Below are positions 36,012 to 45,411 of a stretch of DNA of 64,000 bases, piece by piece. The translations under genes and the position numbers were made by a program. This stretch comes from Companilactobacillus paralimentarius DSM 13238 = JCM 10415. GTDB lineage: Bacteria > Bacillota > Bacilli > Lactobacillales > Lactobacillaceae. Position 1 is the first letter of the stretch. Each line of letters opens with the position of its first letter. The notes under the pieces are model-generated. The model did no database searches, was not told the DNA's origin, and saw only the letters and a program-made list of their open reading frames with translations. The stretch spans positions 1 to 64,000 of the forward strand of contig NZ_AZES01000102.1 in the NCBI RefSeq assembly GCF_001434985.1, given 5' to 3'.

Positions 36012-36043
36012 ATTATAGTGGAAAGCAAATGTAACTTTAAGTT
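36012..36043 (-). promoter_or_regulatory. Promoter of ABC/SDR operon with MerR-like half site
   Basis: Leftward TTAAAG (36040-36035) and TATAAT (36017-36012) are 17 bp apart. The -35 box lies inside AACTTTAAGTT (36033-36043), the same core as in the two full operators at 31460 and 32009, suggesting common control by the MerR protein. Confidence 0.55.
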
Positions 36044-36130
36044 AAAAACCCACAAATAAATTCATAGAAAAAACATTTTGGATCTTATTGAAGATTGATT
36101 AGAACGGAAGCTTCCCGTTTTATTTCAATC

Positions 36131-36886
36131 TCACTTACTTCTCTTTTTGAAATGAACTCGATTCAATTTTATTTGTAAAAAGGCGACTAAACTGCAAATA
36201 AGAAATAACACACATGTTATCATAAGAAAACCGCCAACGTGGCTCTGTGGCATTAACGATTCAGCGGTTGCTGTCCCTTTGGAAAAGAAGGTTGGTAGAT
36301 CATCAATAATATGAAACACAATAACTAATGATAAATTATGAGTCTCATAATAAAGCGTTCCATACAACATCCCCGATGCGGCCGCTACAATCATTTGGGC
36401 TACTACAATCCACTTGTTAGTAACATTTAACATATTTCCTATATGAATTATTCCAAAACTCAACGAACTTATTAGGACAATTAAAAAAGGCTTCGAATTT
36501 AACACTTTCTCTAACTGTGCGATTAATAAGCCACGATAAACGTACTCTTCACCAATCCCCACTAACAGTATAGTTACAAAAGCAAGCCACCCTGTCTTGG
36601 GCCATCCAAGATTAGAAAACTTTCTAAAAAAGAGCATAAGAATAAGCAATGGCAAAATATTTAAAATTTGGCGTACTATATGTTTTGTGCTAAATAAATC
36701 TACTTTTAGCTTCCAAAATTTAAAATTGCATGTTACTGCGATCAAGATGAGCAATGTGTCCAAAAACATCTGTATATATTTCTGATCAAATTTAAAAATT
36801 GGATAAATCATATCTACTATAAATATCGTAATCGGTACTAATAATATGATTAAGACAGCTTTCCAAATATTCCTTTTTTTACTCAT
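36131..36886 (-). CDS. CPBP-family intramembrane metalloprotease
   Basis: 251 residues with about seven membrane segments. The three family motifs are visible: EEYVYRG near residue 112 (EExxxR), FGIIHIGN near 143 and HIIDDL near 191. Members cleave prenylated or other membrane proteins, and many in lactobacilli are linked to bacteriocin self-immunity (Abi). No bacteriocin genes are seen nearby. A short palindrome after the stop lacks a T-run, so termination is unclear. Confidence 0.82.
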   Translation of the reverse strand: MSKKRNIWKAVLIILLVPITIFIVDMIYPIFKFDQKYIQMFLDTLLILIAVTCNFKFWKLKVDLFSTKHIVRQILNILPLLILMLFFRKFSNLGWPKTGWLAFVTILLVGIGEEYVYRGLLIAQLEKVLNSKPFLIVLISSLSFGIIHIGNMLNVTNKWIVVAQMIVAAASGMLYGTLYYETHNLSLVIVFHIIDDLPTFFSKGTATAESLMPQSHVGGFLMITCVLFLICSLVAFLQIKLNRVHFKKRSK

Positions 36887-37020
36887 TATCTTTTCCCCCT
36901 ATCTTCGTATCTTTAAAATAGTTCTTATTGAAAATAAAAATGCAGTAATATCATGAACGAGTACTTTTTTATTCTCGAATGAACCATGAGGTCAAAAAAA
37001 TCAGTATAAAATTACTACAA

Positions 37021-37077
37021 AAAAGGCGCCTATTTAGAATCACACATTAAAGTGTGTATCCTGAATAGACGCTATTA
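37021..37077 (-). terminator. Terminator of the downstream pepO
   Basis: A stem of AGCGTCTATT with AATAGGCGC continues through a CACAC/GTGTG hairpin and ends in T6 on the minus strand. Its start, AATAGCGTCTATTC, resembles the hairpin repeats at 53003 and 57884. Confidence 0.8.
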
Positions 37078-37092
37078 TTTTTGGAATCGTGA

Positions 37093-39036
37093 TTACCAGA
37101 TATTAATTCTCTTATCTTCATCAATCCACATACCATCGCCTGGTTTTACATCGAATGCTTCATAGAATTCATCTAAATCCTGTGACATAACGTTGGCACG
37201 TAAAGGTTGTGGTGCATGAACGTCAGTTGCCAATAATCTTTCATTGTATTCTGGAGTTGCCTTAAAACGCCATGATTTAGCCCAAGTAATAAAGAACTCC
37301 TTAGCGCTATAATCTTTATCCATCTTGGCAGCCTCGATTGCACAACGTAATCCACCGACATCGGCAATATTCTCACTAACTACTAATTTGCCGTTTACTT
37401 TACCGCCAGAGAATGGAATTCCATTGAACTGATCAATCATCTGTTGCGTTAATTTCTCAAATTTAGCGTAATCTTCCTTAGTCCACCAGTTCTTCATATT
37501 ACCGTACTCATCAAATTTGGCACCGTCATTATCAAAAGCATGGGAAATTTCATGAGCAAACGTTGCTCCAATACCGCCAAAGTTCTCACTACTTGTTTGT
37601 TTCAAGCTATAAAATGGCGCCTGCAAGATCCCTGCTGGGAAAGTAATATCATTTCTCGACGGATCGTAACATGCGTTAACCATTTCACCAGGCATTAACC
37701 AAACCGTACGATCGACTGGTTTACTAAATTTAGCCAATTCATTTTGACGAACAATACGATTAATCCGTGTGATGTTGTCATATAAGGATTCTGATTCATC
37801 AATCTTTAGTTGCTTAAAGACTTCTTGAATCTTATCCGGATAACCGACTTTAATCACAATCTTGTTCAACTTCAAAATAGCCTTATCTTTGGTTGCTTGA
37901 CTAAGCCAAGTATTGTCAGCTAAACGTTGCTTATAAATATCAATCATACGTTCAACCATATTTCTCACGTCAGCCTTAGCCTTTTCACCAAAATACTTCT
38001 TGCCGTAATAAATACCAATGACTTCATCAAAGTTATCCTCAGCTAAATGATAAGCAAACTTAGTCCTACTTTGTAATTCCTTAGCTCCACTAAGAGCCAG
38101 CTTGTATTCTCCTACCGTTTGGCGGAAATCTTCATCCAAGGATTCACTATTTGTTACTAAATATCTGACCAGCATCCAAGCCTTCAAATTTTCAAAAGTA
38201 TCATCATTTACCAACTGATCTAAATTCTTCAAAAATCTAGGCTGAACAATGATCACTTTCTCTGGAGTAGCACCGATTTGATCAACTACTAATTCCTTCA
38301 GATTAAGATTTTGCGACTTAGTAATGAATTCTTCAAAGGACATTGGGTTATAAATTTTGGAATACTCGGCCCATTCTTCGGAAGTCTTAACTATTGGAAC
38401 CAGACTCTTATCAAAGGTTAAGGCCTTACCAACTGTTTCTTTAGCCAATTTCTCTGAATAACCTATCATGACTAAAAGTTTGTTGGCCACTTCTGCGTAC
38501 TTAGCCAAAAGTTTTTTACCAGACTGATTATCACTTGCGTAGTATGTGTTATCAGGCAAAATCAAGTCTATACCATCAACATAAACAGCATTATGGACTG
38601 TATCTTTCATATCGGCATCGACCCAAACATTAGTTGGTAATATGAAATCTTCTTTACCAAATTGTGCCAATTGTTGATTTAGATCTGCTAAAGATTTTAA
38701 ATTTTCAATTTTTTGAAGATCTTTCAGAATTGGTTTTTCATGTAATTCTTTTAAGAAATCGGTATTCTTAGCGAGGCGGTACAATTTAATAGCTTGTAAG
38801 AATTCATTTCCTTCGACTTCAGTATCATTTTCAGCTAATTGTTGAAAGTCATCCATCAATTCCTTTTCAATCTCTAGGTCTAAATCCATTGAAGCACCAG
38901 CACTAGATTTATCAGCAGGAACTTCAGCCTTTTCCTGCCAGGCCCCGTTGACGGCCAAATACAAATTATCTTTATAATCGGCTTGCTTACCTTCAGTTAA
39001 ATCTCCGGCTCCACCCATAATTTTACTTGTTAACAT
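37093..39036 (-). CDS. pepO: PepO-type M13 endopeptidase, paralogue 2
   Basis: 647 residues. Zinc peptidase of the neprilysin (M13) family that cleaves oligopeptides. The zinc motif HEISHAFDNDGAKFD lies near residue 493, the third ligand in ENIADVGGL near 550 and the C-terminal PLRANV/W motif near 608-645. There is no signal peptide, so it acts in the cytoplasm on imported peptides. GGGGTGAAAG precedes the ATG. It follows a closely similar pepO with a terminator between them, so each has its own promoter. Confidence 0.9.
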   Translation of the reverse strand: MLTSKIMGGAGDLTEGKQADYKDNLYLAVNGAWQEKAEVPADKSSAGASMDLDLEIEKELMDDFQQLAENDTEVEGNEFLQAIKLYRLAKNTDFLKELHEKPILKDLQKIENLKSLADLNQQLAQFGKEDFILPTNVWVDADMKDTVHNAVYVDGIDLILPDNTYYASDNQSGKKLLAKYAEVANKLLVMIGYSEKLAKETVGKALTFDKSLVPIVKTSEEWAEYSKIYNPMSFEEFITKSQNLNLKELVVDQIGATPEKVIIVQPRFLKNLDQLVNDDTFENLKAWMLVRYLVTNSESLDEDFRQTVGEYKLALSGAKELQSRTKFAYHLAEDNFDEVIGIYYGKKYFGEKAKADVRNMVERMIDIYKQRLADNTWLSQATKDKAILKLNKIVIKVGYPDKIQEVFKQLKIDESESLYDNITRINRIVRQNELAKFSKPVDRTVWLMPGEMVNACYDPSRNDITFPAGILQAPFYSLKQTSSENFGGIGATFAHEISHAFDNDGAKFDEYGNMKNWWTKEDYAKFEKLTQQMIDQFNGIPFSGGKVNGKLVVSENIADVGGLRCAIEAAKMDKDYSAKEFFITWAKSWRFKATPEYNERLLATDVHAPQPLRANVMSQDLDEFYEAFDVKPGDGMWIDEDKRINIW

Positions 39037-39124
39037 ACTTTCACCCCGCGTTTTGATTTAGTAAATACTATAGCACTTATTCTAATATTATTAAAATTAA
39101 TTTAATGATGTTTCCCTTCAAAAC

Positions 39125-39168
39125 AAAAAATCGAGAAGATGAAATTAAATTTTCATCCCTCGATTTTT
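39125..39168 (-). terminator. Terminator between the two pepO genes
   Basis: AAAATCGAG and CTCGATTTT form the outer stem, GATGAAA/TTTTCATC the inner one; a T-run follows on the minus strand. Confidence 0.88.
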
Positions 39169-39177
39169 CAGATTTTT

Positions 39178-41121
39178 TTACCAAATATTAACTCGTTTAT
39201 CTTTATCAATCCACATACCGTCTTTTTCAGTAACATCAAAGGCGTCATAGAATTCATCCATATTCTGTGCTTGAACATTAGCACGTAATGGAGCTGGGGC
39301 ATGGAAATCAATTGAAAGGAACATTTCTGTCAATTGTTGTGTTGACTTGTTTCTCCAAACACGAGCCCAATTGATAAAGAAAGCTTTAACATCAAAGTCA
39401 CTTTCACTCTTAGCAGCTTCCAGGGCACAACGTAGTCCACCGACATCAGCAACGTTTTCGCTAACAACCAATTTACCATTAACCTTGTGACCAGCATATG
39501 GAATACCTTCGAACTCATCGATCATACTTTGTGTAAGTTTCTTGAACTTAGCATAATCTTCGTCAGTCCACCAGTTATTCATATTACCGTATTCATCGAA
39601 TTGAGCACCATTATTATCGAAAGCATGTGAAATTTCATGCGCGATAACGGCACCAATACCACCAAAGTTTTGGCTACTTGTTTGATCCAAACTGTAGAAT
39701 GGAGCTTGCAAAATAGCTGCTGGGAAGGTGATATCATTTCTAGATGGATCGTAACATGCATTAACCATATGTCCTGGCATCAACCATTTTGTACGATCAA
39801 CCGGTTCGTGATATTGATCCAAATTGTGTTGAGCAATTGTCTTTCTAATTCTAGAAACATTGTCATACAAAGAATCATTTTCATTGATTTCAAATTTATT
39901 ATAAAGATCATCAATTTTATCAGGATAACCAACTTTAATAACGATCTTATCTAGTTTGATAATGGCCTTCTTCTTAGTATCTTCACTCAACCAAGTATTT
40001 TCAGAAAGTCTTTGTTCATAAACCGCAATCATTTTCTTAACCATACTACGGACATCTTCTTTAGCTTTTTCACCAAAGTATTTCTTTCCGTAATATACAC
40101 CAACTACCTCACTGAAAATACTTGCAGCAAAATTGTAAGCATACTTAGTTCTGTTCTTTAACTCCTTAGCACCACTGAGTGCCAAATTGTATTCACCGAT
40201 AACTTGACGGAATTCTTCATCCAGAATCGAAGCATTACCGGTAAGGAATTTAACCATCATCCAAGCTTTAATATCTTCAAAAGTGTCAGCATTAACAAGC
40301 TTGTTCAAATTATCCAAGTATCTTGGTTCAGTTACGATAACTTTTTCTGGTGTATCATTAACTGAATCAACTACCAAACTCTTTAAGTCTAGGACATCAG
40401 ATTTAGTAATGAATTCATCAAATTTCATTGGGTTATAAACTTTAGTATAATCAGCCCATTCCTCAGAACTCTTAACGATAGGAACCAACGACTTATCAAA
40501 TTTCAAAGCCTTCTCAACTATTTCCTTAGCTTCATCCAGTTTATAACCGATCATTGAAAGCAAACGTCCTGCAACGTCAGCGTATTTAGCTAACAATTGT
40601 TTACCTGATTCATTCTTTTCATCATAATAAGTTTTATCAGGCAAAATCAAACCAGCACCATCAATATAAACAACGTTCTTGGCTGTATCTTTCATATCAG
40701 CGTCAATACTGATATCGATTGGTAGAGCAAAGCCATCTTTTGACAATTGAGCCAAGTTATCCCCTAGATCCTTAACATTGCTCAAATCAGTAATACGTTG
40801 CATATCTTTCAATATTGGTTGTTGATGGAATTTACTTAAATGATCCACATTATTAACAAGACGATATAGCTTTACAGCTTGAAGTAAACGAGGATCATCG
40901 ACTTCTTCTTCATTATTTGCAAACTCATGAAAATCTTTCATAAGGGTCTTTTCAACACCCTCATCAAGATCTGTAAAACCACCAGTACGAGATTTGTCAG
41001 GTGGAATAGTTGCTGTTTCTTGCCAAGCACCATTAACAGCTAAGTATAGATTATCTTTATAATCGGCGGGTTTAGCATTAATTAAATCCCCTGCACCACC
41101 GATAACTTTATTCATTAACAA
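39178..41121 (-). CDS. pepO: PepO-type M13 endopeptidase, paralogue 1
   Basis: 647 residues, the same length and layout as its neighbour. The zinc motif HEISHAFDNNGAQFD lies near residue 493, with ENVADVGGLRC near 550. The first codon is probably TTG at 41121: GGTGAA lies five bases upstream and the N-terminus then aligns with the paralogue; an ATG two codons later is the alternative. The two proteins share long identical stretches, so they arose by tandem duplication and may differ in peptide preference. Confidence 0.9.
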   Translation of the reverse strand: MLMNKVIGGAGDLINAKPADYKDNLYLAVNGAWQETATIPPDKSRTGGFTDLDEGVEKTLMKDFHEFANNEEEVDDPRLLQAVKLYRLVNNVDHLSKFHQQPILKDMQRITDLSNVKDLGDNLAQLSKDGFALPIDISIDADMKDTAKNVVYIDGAGLILPDKTYYDEKNESGKQLLAKYADVAGRLLSMIGYKLDEAKEIVEKALKFDKSLVPIVKSSEEWADYTKVYNPMKFDEFITKSDVLDLKSLVVDSVNDTPEKVIVTEPRYLDNLNKLVNADTFEDIKAWMMVKFLTGNASILDEEFRQVIGEYNLALSGAKELKNRTKYAYNFAASIFSEVVGVYYGKKYFGEKAKEDVRSMVKKMIAVYEQRLSENTWLSEDTKKKAIIKLDKIVIKVGYPDKIDDLYNKFEINENDSLYDNVSRIRKTIAQHNLDQYHEPVDRTKWLMPGHMVNACYDPSRNDITFPAAILQAPFYSLDQTSSQNFGGIGAVIAHEISHAFDNNGAQFDEYGNMNNWWTDEDYAKFKKLTQSMIDEFEGIPYAGHKVNGKLVVSENVADVGGLRCALEAAKSESDFDVKAFFINWARVWRNKSTQQLTEMFLSIDFHAPAPLRANVQAQNMDEFYDAFDVTEKDGMWIDKDKRVNIW

Positions 41122-41245
41122 ATTTGTTCACCGCCTATTATTTTTAAAGACTACTATAGCACTAATTACTTTTTATTAGAATAATTTTCATTTTTATCAT
41201 TTTGAATAAAATATAAAAATGATAAAAAGCGCAATTTCTATCATC

Positions 41246-41300
41246 TAAAAAAGCTCAATGTCACGGTTACCTTTTTGATAACTGTTGCATTGAGCTCTTT
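41246..41300. terminator. Terminator of the asl-usp operon
   Basis: AAAGAGCTCAATG with CATTGAGCTTTTTT (minus strand) encloses GTTA/TAAC-type inner pairing and has T runs on both strands. It lies about 200 bp after the usp stop; the space between is filled by the hairpin at 41372-41488. Confidence 0.8.
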
Positions 41301-41371
41301 GTTGTTTACTATTTTTATAGTAGATTATTTCTATTCTTATAAACCATTGTTCTATTACGAATAGTGGAAAC

Positions 41372-41488
41372 GAGCTACGCAAGGGCAACCTCTTCCGGTT
41401 TGCTACAGTACTGGAATCGCCCGCATAGTACGCGTGCAATTTCAGTACTTAGGCAAATTCTCGGAGGTTAACCGCCCTTGTTTCGCTC
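41372..41488 (-). ncRNA. Long multi-loop hairpin in the usp 3' region
   Basis: Successive complementary blocks nest as one long hairpin: GAGC/GCTC (41372-75, 41485-88), AAGGGC/GCCCTT (41381-86, 41474-79), AACCTC/GAGGTT (41387-92, 41464-69), then TTTGC/GCAAA and AGTACTG/CAGTACT. It lies between the usp stop and the terminator, so it would be the 3' end of the asl-usp message or a processed RNA. The sequence between the stems is more GC-rich than its surroundings. I do not recognise a family. Confidence 0.45.
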
Positions 41489-41495
41489 TCTATTT

Positions 41496-41960
41496 TTATC
41501 TAATGACACTAACAGAAACGCCAGCGCTATTCACAATCTTAGAAGCTTGTGAACCGATTGTATTACGGTTACGGTTCTTCTTTTCAACACCAACGATTAC
41601 TAGGTCAGGTTGGAATTTAGGAATAACTTTGTCTACAATAACTGTTCCAGGTCCACCTTCAGTTACCATCATGTGAACATCTTTAACGCCGTATTCTTTA
41701 GCCTTTTGACCATAAACTTCAAGAAGTTCTTTGATCTCTTCTCGACGTTCTGCTAGTACTTCTGGGTCTAGCGATTGAAAAATATTCAAGTCACCTGTTT
41801 CCAATACGGAAACAATGCCTAGCTCGGAGTTATAGTGTTTAGCTAACGAACAAGCATAATTAAAGGCATTTTTTGATGACTCAAAATCATCTGAATCGAC
41901 ACAGATTAAAATCTTGGAATACTCAATTTTTCTAACTTTGTATTCTTTTAATTCATCCAT
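41496..41960 (-). CDS. Universal stress protein (UspA) family
   Basis: 154 residues. It has the alpha/beta Usp fold: ILICVDSDDFESSKNAFNYACSLAKHYNSELGIVSV at about residues 17-52. The C-terminal G-x2-G-x9-G-S/T nucleotide loop is degenerate (VGVEKKNRNRNTIGSQASKIV), so ATP binding is doubtful. It begins 17 bp after the Asl ligase gene with GGGGG upstream, so the two are co-transcribed. A link to cell-wall stress is an inference from context only. Confidence 0.82.
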   Translation of the reverse strand: MDELKEYKVRKIEYSKILICVDSDDFESSKNAFNYACSLAKHYNSELGIVSVLETGDLNIFQSLDPEVLAERREEIKELLEVYGQKAKEYGVKDVHMMVTEGGPGTVIVDKVIPKFQPDLVIVGVEKKNRNRNTIGSQASKIVNSAGVSVSVIR

Positions 41961-41977
41961 ATATTAAGCCCCCTCGG

Positions 41978-43258
41978 TTATTTAAAGTCGCGTCCTTTAT
42001 TCTCTTGGAAGTATTTATCAAATCTCTTAACATAGTTGTGGAACATGTATGTCAAAAGTAACCAACGTCTAAAGGAATTGTCTTTGTTATAGAAAACAGT
42101 TGTTCCAACGCGGTCTTGCTTGATTAATTCATCAGCATATTTAGTAGCATCATTATCAGCTGCATACTTGTTAAAGACTTTGACTGGCACACCTAACCAC
42201 AATTTATGTTGCGCTTTATTCTTGTTGGCATAAACTGTTGGTTCGTTTTCTAAACTACCCTCAATATAATCTTCCACCACATATTTAGCAAGATTATAGC
42301 CATTGAGCGTAACAAAGAAACTACTTCTTCCTTGACGCAAGTTGATTTCAAAGAATTTGAAAGTATTATCACGAGAATCAAATTTCATATCAAAGTTGGC
42401 ATAGCCTGTAAATTCAATATCCTCAAGGAATTTTTGAACTTGATCATAGACATCCTGATTAAATTCAGGAATGATAGCTACGTAATTACCGATTGATTGT
42501 GGTGTTGGATCTTCCAAAATTGGATGTCCTAAACACATCATCTTAACATGATGATCTTGGTCAACATAGGCGTTGAGCACACGCATATTAGAATCATCTC
42601 CAGGAATAAAGTCTTGGAGAATCAAATCAGATGTATAACCATTATCATAAATCTTGCCAACGATAGTCATATATTCTTCTTGAGAGTGAATTATGAAAGC
42701 CTTTTTACGACCCTCAAAATGAATATCCAACCATTCCACACTGTTTGCTGGTTTCAAAGCTACTGGGAAATCGAAAGGAACATCAAGATCCTTCTTATTC
42801 TCATACATATCTTTTGTAATGATCTTTGTTAGTGGATGAGGCAAACCATGTTCATCGGCTACATGGTAAAAGCTCTCTTTATTATTCAATGATTTTAATA
42901 AATCATAATCGACATAAGGGCATACAAATGTCTTAGACAATTCTTCCTTGTGCTTACTGATAAGTTCGGCATAACCATCCCCACAGCCAATTAAAATAAC
43001 TGGTTCTTCATGGTTTTGGTAAACTTTAGCAATTTCACGCATTTTTTCAATGAAAACAGGATCTTCAGAAAAGCCTGAGTAAAGAGTCAAATCTAAGATT
43101 TTTGTATATCTTGTTGGTGCCAATTGGATTTCGGCATAGGCTTTAACACTGCCCCCATAGAGTTCATGGAAAGCACGTGCCATTCCGTAAACATTCATAT
43201 CACTACCCAAGAGAATGGGCGTGAATTTTTTTCCTGATTCAGTTTCGATAGGGATCAA
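41978..43258 (-). CDS. D-aspartate ligase for peptidoglycan cross-bridge (Asl-type ATP-grasp)
   Basis: 426 residues, clearly like Enterococcus faecium Aslfm: ILLGSDMNVYGMARAFHELYG near residue 15, ALKPANSVEW near 166, QDFIPGDDSNMRVLNAYVD near 214, and FFEINLRQGRSSFFVTLNG near 308 with the Mg/ATP residues. It should add D-Asp to the Lys side chain of the UDP-MurNAc pentapeptide. The start is uncertain: TTG at 43258 gives the family length, but AGAGG abuts it without spacing. No aspartate racemase gene lies in the window. The gene is followed by usp and preceded by the AsnB/AsnH gene. Confidence 0.85.
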   Translation of the reverse strand: MIPIETESGKKFTPILLGSDMNVYGMARAFHELYGGSVKAYAEIQLAPTRYTKILDLTLYSGFSEDPVFIEKMREIAKVYQNHEEPVILIGCGDGYAELISKHKEELSKTFVCPYVDYDLLKSLNNKESFYHVADEHGLPHPLTKIITKDMYENKKDLDVPFDFPVALKPANSVEWLDIHFEGRKKAFIIHSQEEYMTIVGKIYDNGYTSDLILQDFIPGDDSNMRVLNAYVDQDHHVKMMCLGHPILEDPTPQSIGNYVAIIPEFNQDVYDQVQKFLEDIEFTGYANFDMKFDSRDNTFKFFEINLRQGRSSFFVTLNGYNLAKYVVEDYIEGSLENEPTVYANKNKAQHKLWLGVPVKVFNKYAADNDATKYADELIKQDRVGTTVFYNKDNSFRRWLLLTYMFHNYVKRFDKYFQENKGRDFK

Positions 43259-43311
43259 CCTCTTACTATATTATTAATTCTATTTTTAAAATTACACACA
43301 TTTCACACAAA

Positions 43312-43340
43312 ATTATACCATACTCAATTTATCACAACGA
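43312..43340 (-). promoter_or_regulatory. Promoter of the asl-usp operon
   Basis: Leftward TCGTTG (43340-43335) is 17 bp from TATAAT (43317-43312), which has the extended -10 TGG before it. Confidence 0.65.
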
Positions 43341-43415
43341 GAGTGTCATTTATATTAAATCTGAGAGGCTTATTATTTTCTTAAATTATTATACTAATTT
43401 TTGATTATCTAAATG

Positions 43416-43456
43416 AAAGACCGCAAACTCATCAATCTGAATTTGCGGTCTCTTTG
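43416..43456 (-). terminator. Terminator after asnB/asnH
   Basis: AAAGAGACCGCAAA pairs with TTTGCGGTCTTTC around a 15-base loop. It separates the amidotransferase gene from the asl-usp operon. Confidence 0.85.
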
Positions 43457-43503
43457 TTCATGTTGCTGTGATAATTAGATCACATTATTTTTATTTTCAA
43501 ATA

Positions 43504-45399
43504 TTAATTTACTAAAACTTTAGGATCAACATCTGGTTTTTTACCATCATCGATAAAGAATACTTTATACCAAATCAAGAAAGTATAAATTGTCCAAACT
43601 TTACGACGATCATCATTTTCGCCACGATAGCAACCATCAAGCATTTTCAAAATAGCATCTTGATCGAAGAATTCAGCAGCAAAATCAGCACTGAATAAAT
43701 CACGGAATTGTTCGTAAACTTCCTTAGTTTTGATCCAGTCACGAATTGGCACTGGGAATCCAAGTTTCTCACGTTTAGCCCATTCCTTAGGCAAAGCACG
43801 TTCAGCAGCTACACGTAGAGCATACTTACTATCCTTACTATTCAAAAGATATTTAGTAGGAATTCCTGCAGCAACTTTAGCAACTTCTTTATCCAAGAAT
43901 GGTACACGTAATTCCATGGAGTTAGCCATACTCATACGGTCAGCTTTAAGCAAGATATCATTTGACATGAATTGGTGAAGATCAAGATATTGCATCTTCT
44001 TAACTTCATCGTTATAACCACTAACTTTGCTGTAACTTCTCATAACGATATCTTTAACGGAACGTGACTTCTCGAATTCAGGCTTAACCAAGTCAGCAGC
44101 TTCTTTTTCGTTGAAAATCTTGGCTTGTCCAATAAAAAATTCTTCTGCTTTGGCAGTTGATTCATACAAATGCAAACGGCCTGGGAAATTAGGTAATTTC
44201 TTCAAACCATGAGCTAACTTATACTTAACACCCTTTGGTAAGTGTTTCAAATCTTCCGCTACAACACGGATAACTTTTGAATGTGAATGGAAACCATAAT
44301 TTGCATAACCGGCAAACAATTCGTCGGCTCCTTCACCTGAAAGAATAACCGTTACATCTTTACTTGCTAACTTAGTCAAGAAGTAAAGTGGTATACATGA
44401 AGGGTTTGAATCTGGCTCATCCATATAGTATTGAATTAATGGAATTGATTTGACCGCTTCCTCTTTTGTAACGATACCACGAGTATTTTCTAGGCCCAAT
44501 TTATCAGCCAACATCTTAGCTGCAGTACCTTCTTCATATGTACTTGTATCAAAGTCAATTGAGTACGTATGTTGTGGTTTCAAAACAGCTGTAACGTAAC
44601 TTGAATCAACACCACTAGATAGTAATGAACCAACTGGTACATCACTAATAGAGTGTTCATTAACTGATTCACGAATAGACTTGTCAATTCTCTTAACAGT
44701 TTCTTCAAATGACAAATTGTTCTCTTTGAAGGACATATCCCAGTACTTCTTGATACTTAACTTGCCATTCTTATATGTAAAGTAGTGACCTTCAGGAATT
44801 CTAAAGACATTCTTGAAGAATGTTTCGTTCAAAGCTGAATATTGGAAAGTCAAATATGGCTTCAAAGCAGCTTTGTTTAATTCTTTCTTGAAGTTTGGTT
44901 CTTTCAAGAAGGATTTGATTTCTGAACCAAAAATAAATGTACCTTCACGGTTATAGTAATAAAGTGGCTTGATACCAAAGAAATCTCTAGCACCAGTAAT
45001 GTCACCAGTCTTTAAATCATAAATTACGAAAGCAAACATTCCACGGATCTTCTTAAGTAAACCTTCAATACCCCATTCTTCAAAACCATGTAGAAGAACT
45101 TCAGTATCTGTATCAGTTGTAAAAACGTGTCCTGCTTCTTTCAAATCTTTTCTAACATCTTTGTAATTATAAATTTCACCGTTAAAAATAACAGCTTTTG
45201 ATCTATCTTCGTTGTAAATAGGTTGCATACCACTACTAATATCAATAATACTCAAGCGGCGGAAACCTAAAGCAGCGTCGCCATCCAATAATTCACCTGA
45301 ACTATTTGGACCACGATGCTTGATCGTATCCATCATAGCCTCAATTACAGGCTTCTTGTCTGTAATATTTTTATCTACGAATCCGACAATTCCACACAT
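43504..45399 (-). CDS. Glutamine-dependent asparagine synthetase-type amidotransferase (AsnB/AsnH)
   Basis: 631 residues. The N-terminal glutaminase has the nucleophile Cys2 (MCGIVGF), RLSIID near 50 and NGEIYNY near 74. The C-terminal synthetase has the ATP motif LLSSGVDSSYV near 259 and EGADELFAGY near 350. In Lactococcus lactis the AsnH homologue amidates the D-Asp cross-bridge. The next operon encodes the D-Asp ligase, which makes that role likely here, though free asparagine synthesis cannot be excluded. It starts 12 bp after the metallophosphoesterase gene, with GGGAG upstream. Confidence 0.85.
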   Translation of the reverse strand: MCGIVGFVDKNITDKKPVIEAMMDTIKHRGPNSSGELLDGDAALGFRRLSIIDISSGMQPIYNEDRSKAVIFNGEIYNYKDVRKDLKEAGHVFTTDTDTEVLLHGFEEWGIEGLLKKIRGMFAFVIYDLKTGDITGARDFFGIKPLYYYNREGTFIFGSEIKSFLKEPNFKKELNKAALKPYLTFQYSALNETFFKNVFRIPEGHYFTYKNGKLSIKKYWDMSFKENNLSFEETVKRIDKSIRESVNEHSISDVPVGSLLSSGVDSSYVTAVLKPQHTYSIDFDTSTYEEGTAAKMLADKLGLENTRGIVTKEEAVKSIPLIQYYMDEPDSNPSCIPLYFLTKLASKDVTVILSGEGADELFAGYANYGFHSHSKVIRVVAEDLKHLPKGVKYKLAHGLKKLPNFPGRLHLYESTAKAEEFFIGQAKIFNEKEAADLVKPEFEKSRSVKDIVMRSYSKVSGYNDEVKKMQYLDLHQFMSNDILLKADRMSMANSMELRVPFLDKEVAKVAAGIPTKYLLNSKDSKYALRVAAERALPKEWAKREKLGFPVPIRDWIKTKEVYEQFRDLFSADFAAEFFDQDAILKMLDGCYRGENDDRRKVWTIYTFLIWYKVFFIDDGKKPDVDPKVLVN

Positions 45400-45411
45400 A
45401 AAAATTCTCCC

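Noticed and set aside
36102-36120. Palindrome AACGGAAGCTTCCCGTT as a terminator for the CPBP protease gene
   Set aside because: No T-run follows on the minus strand; only weak T-richness on the other strand, where no gene ends.
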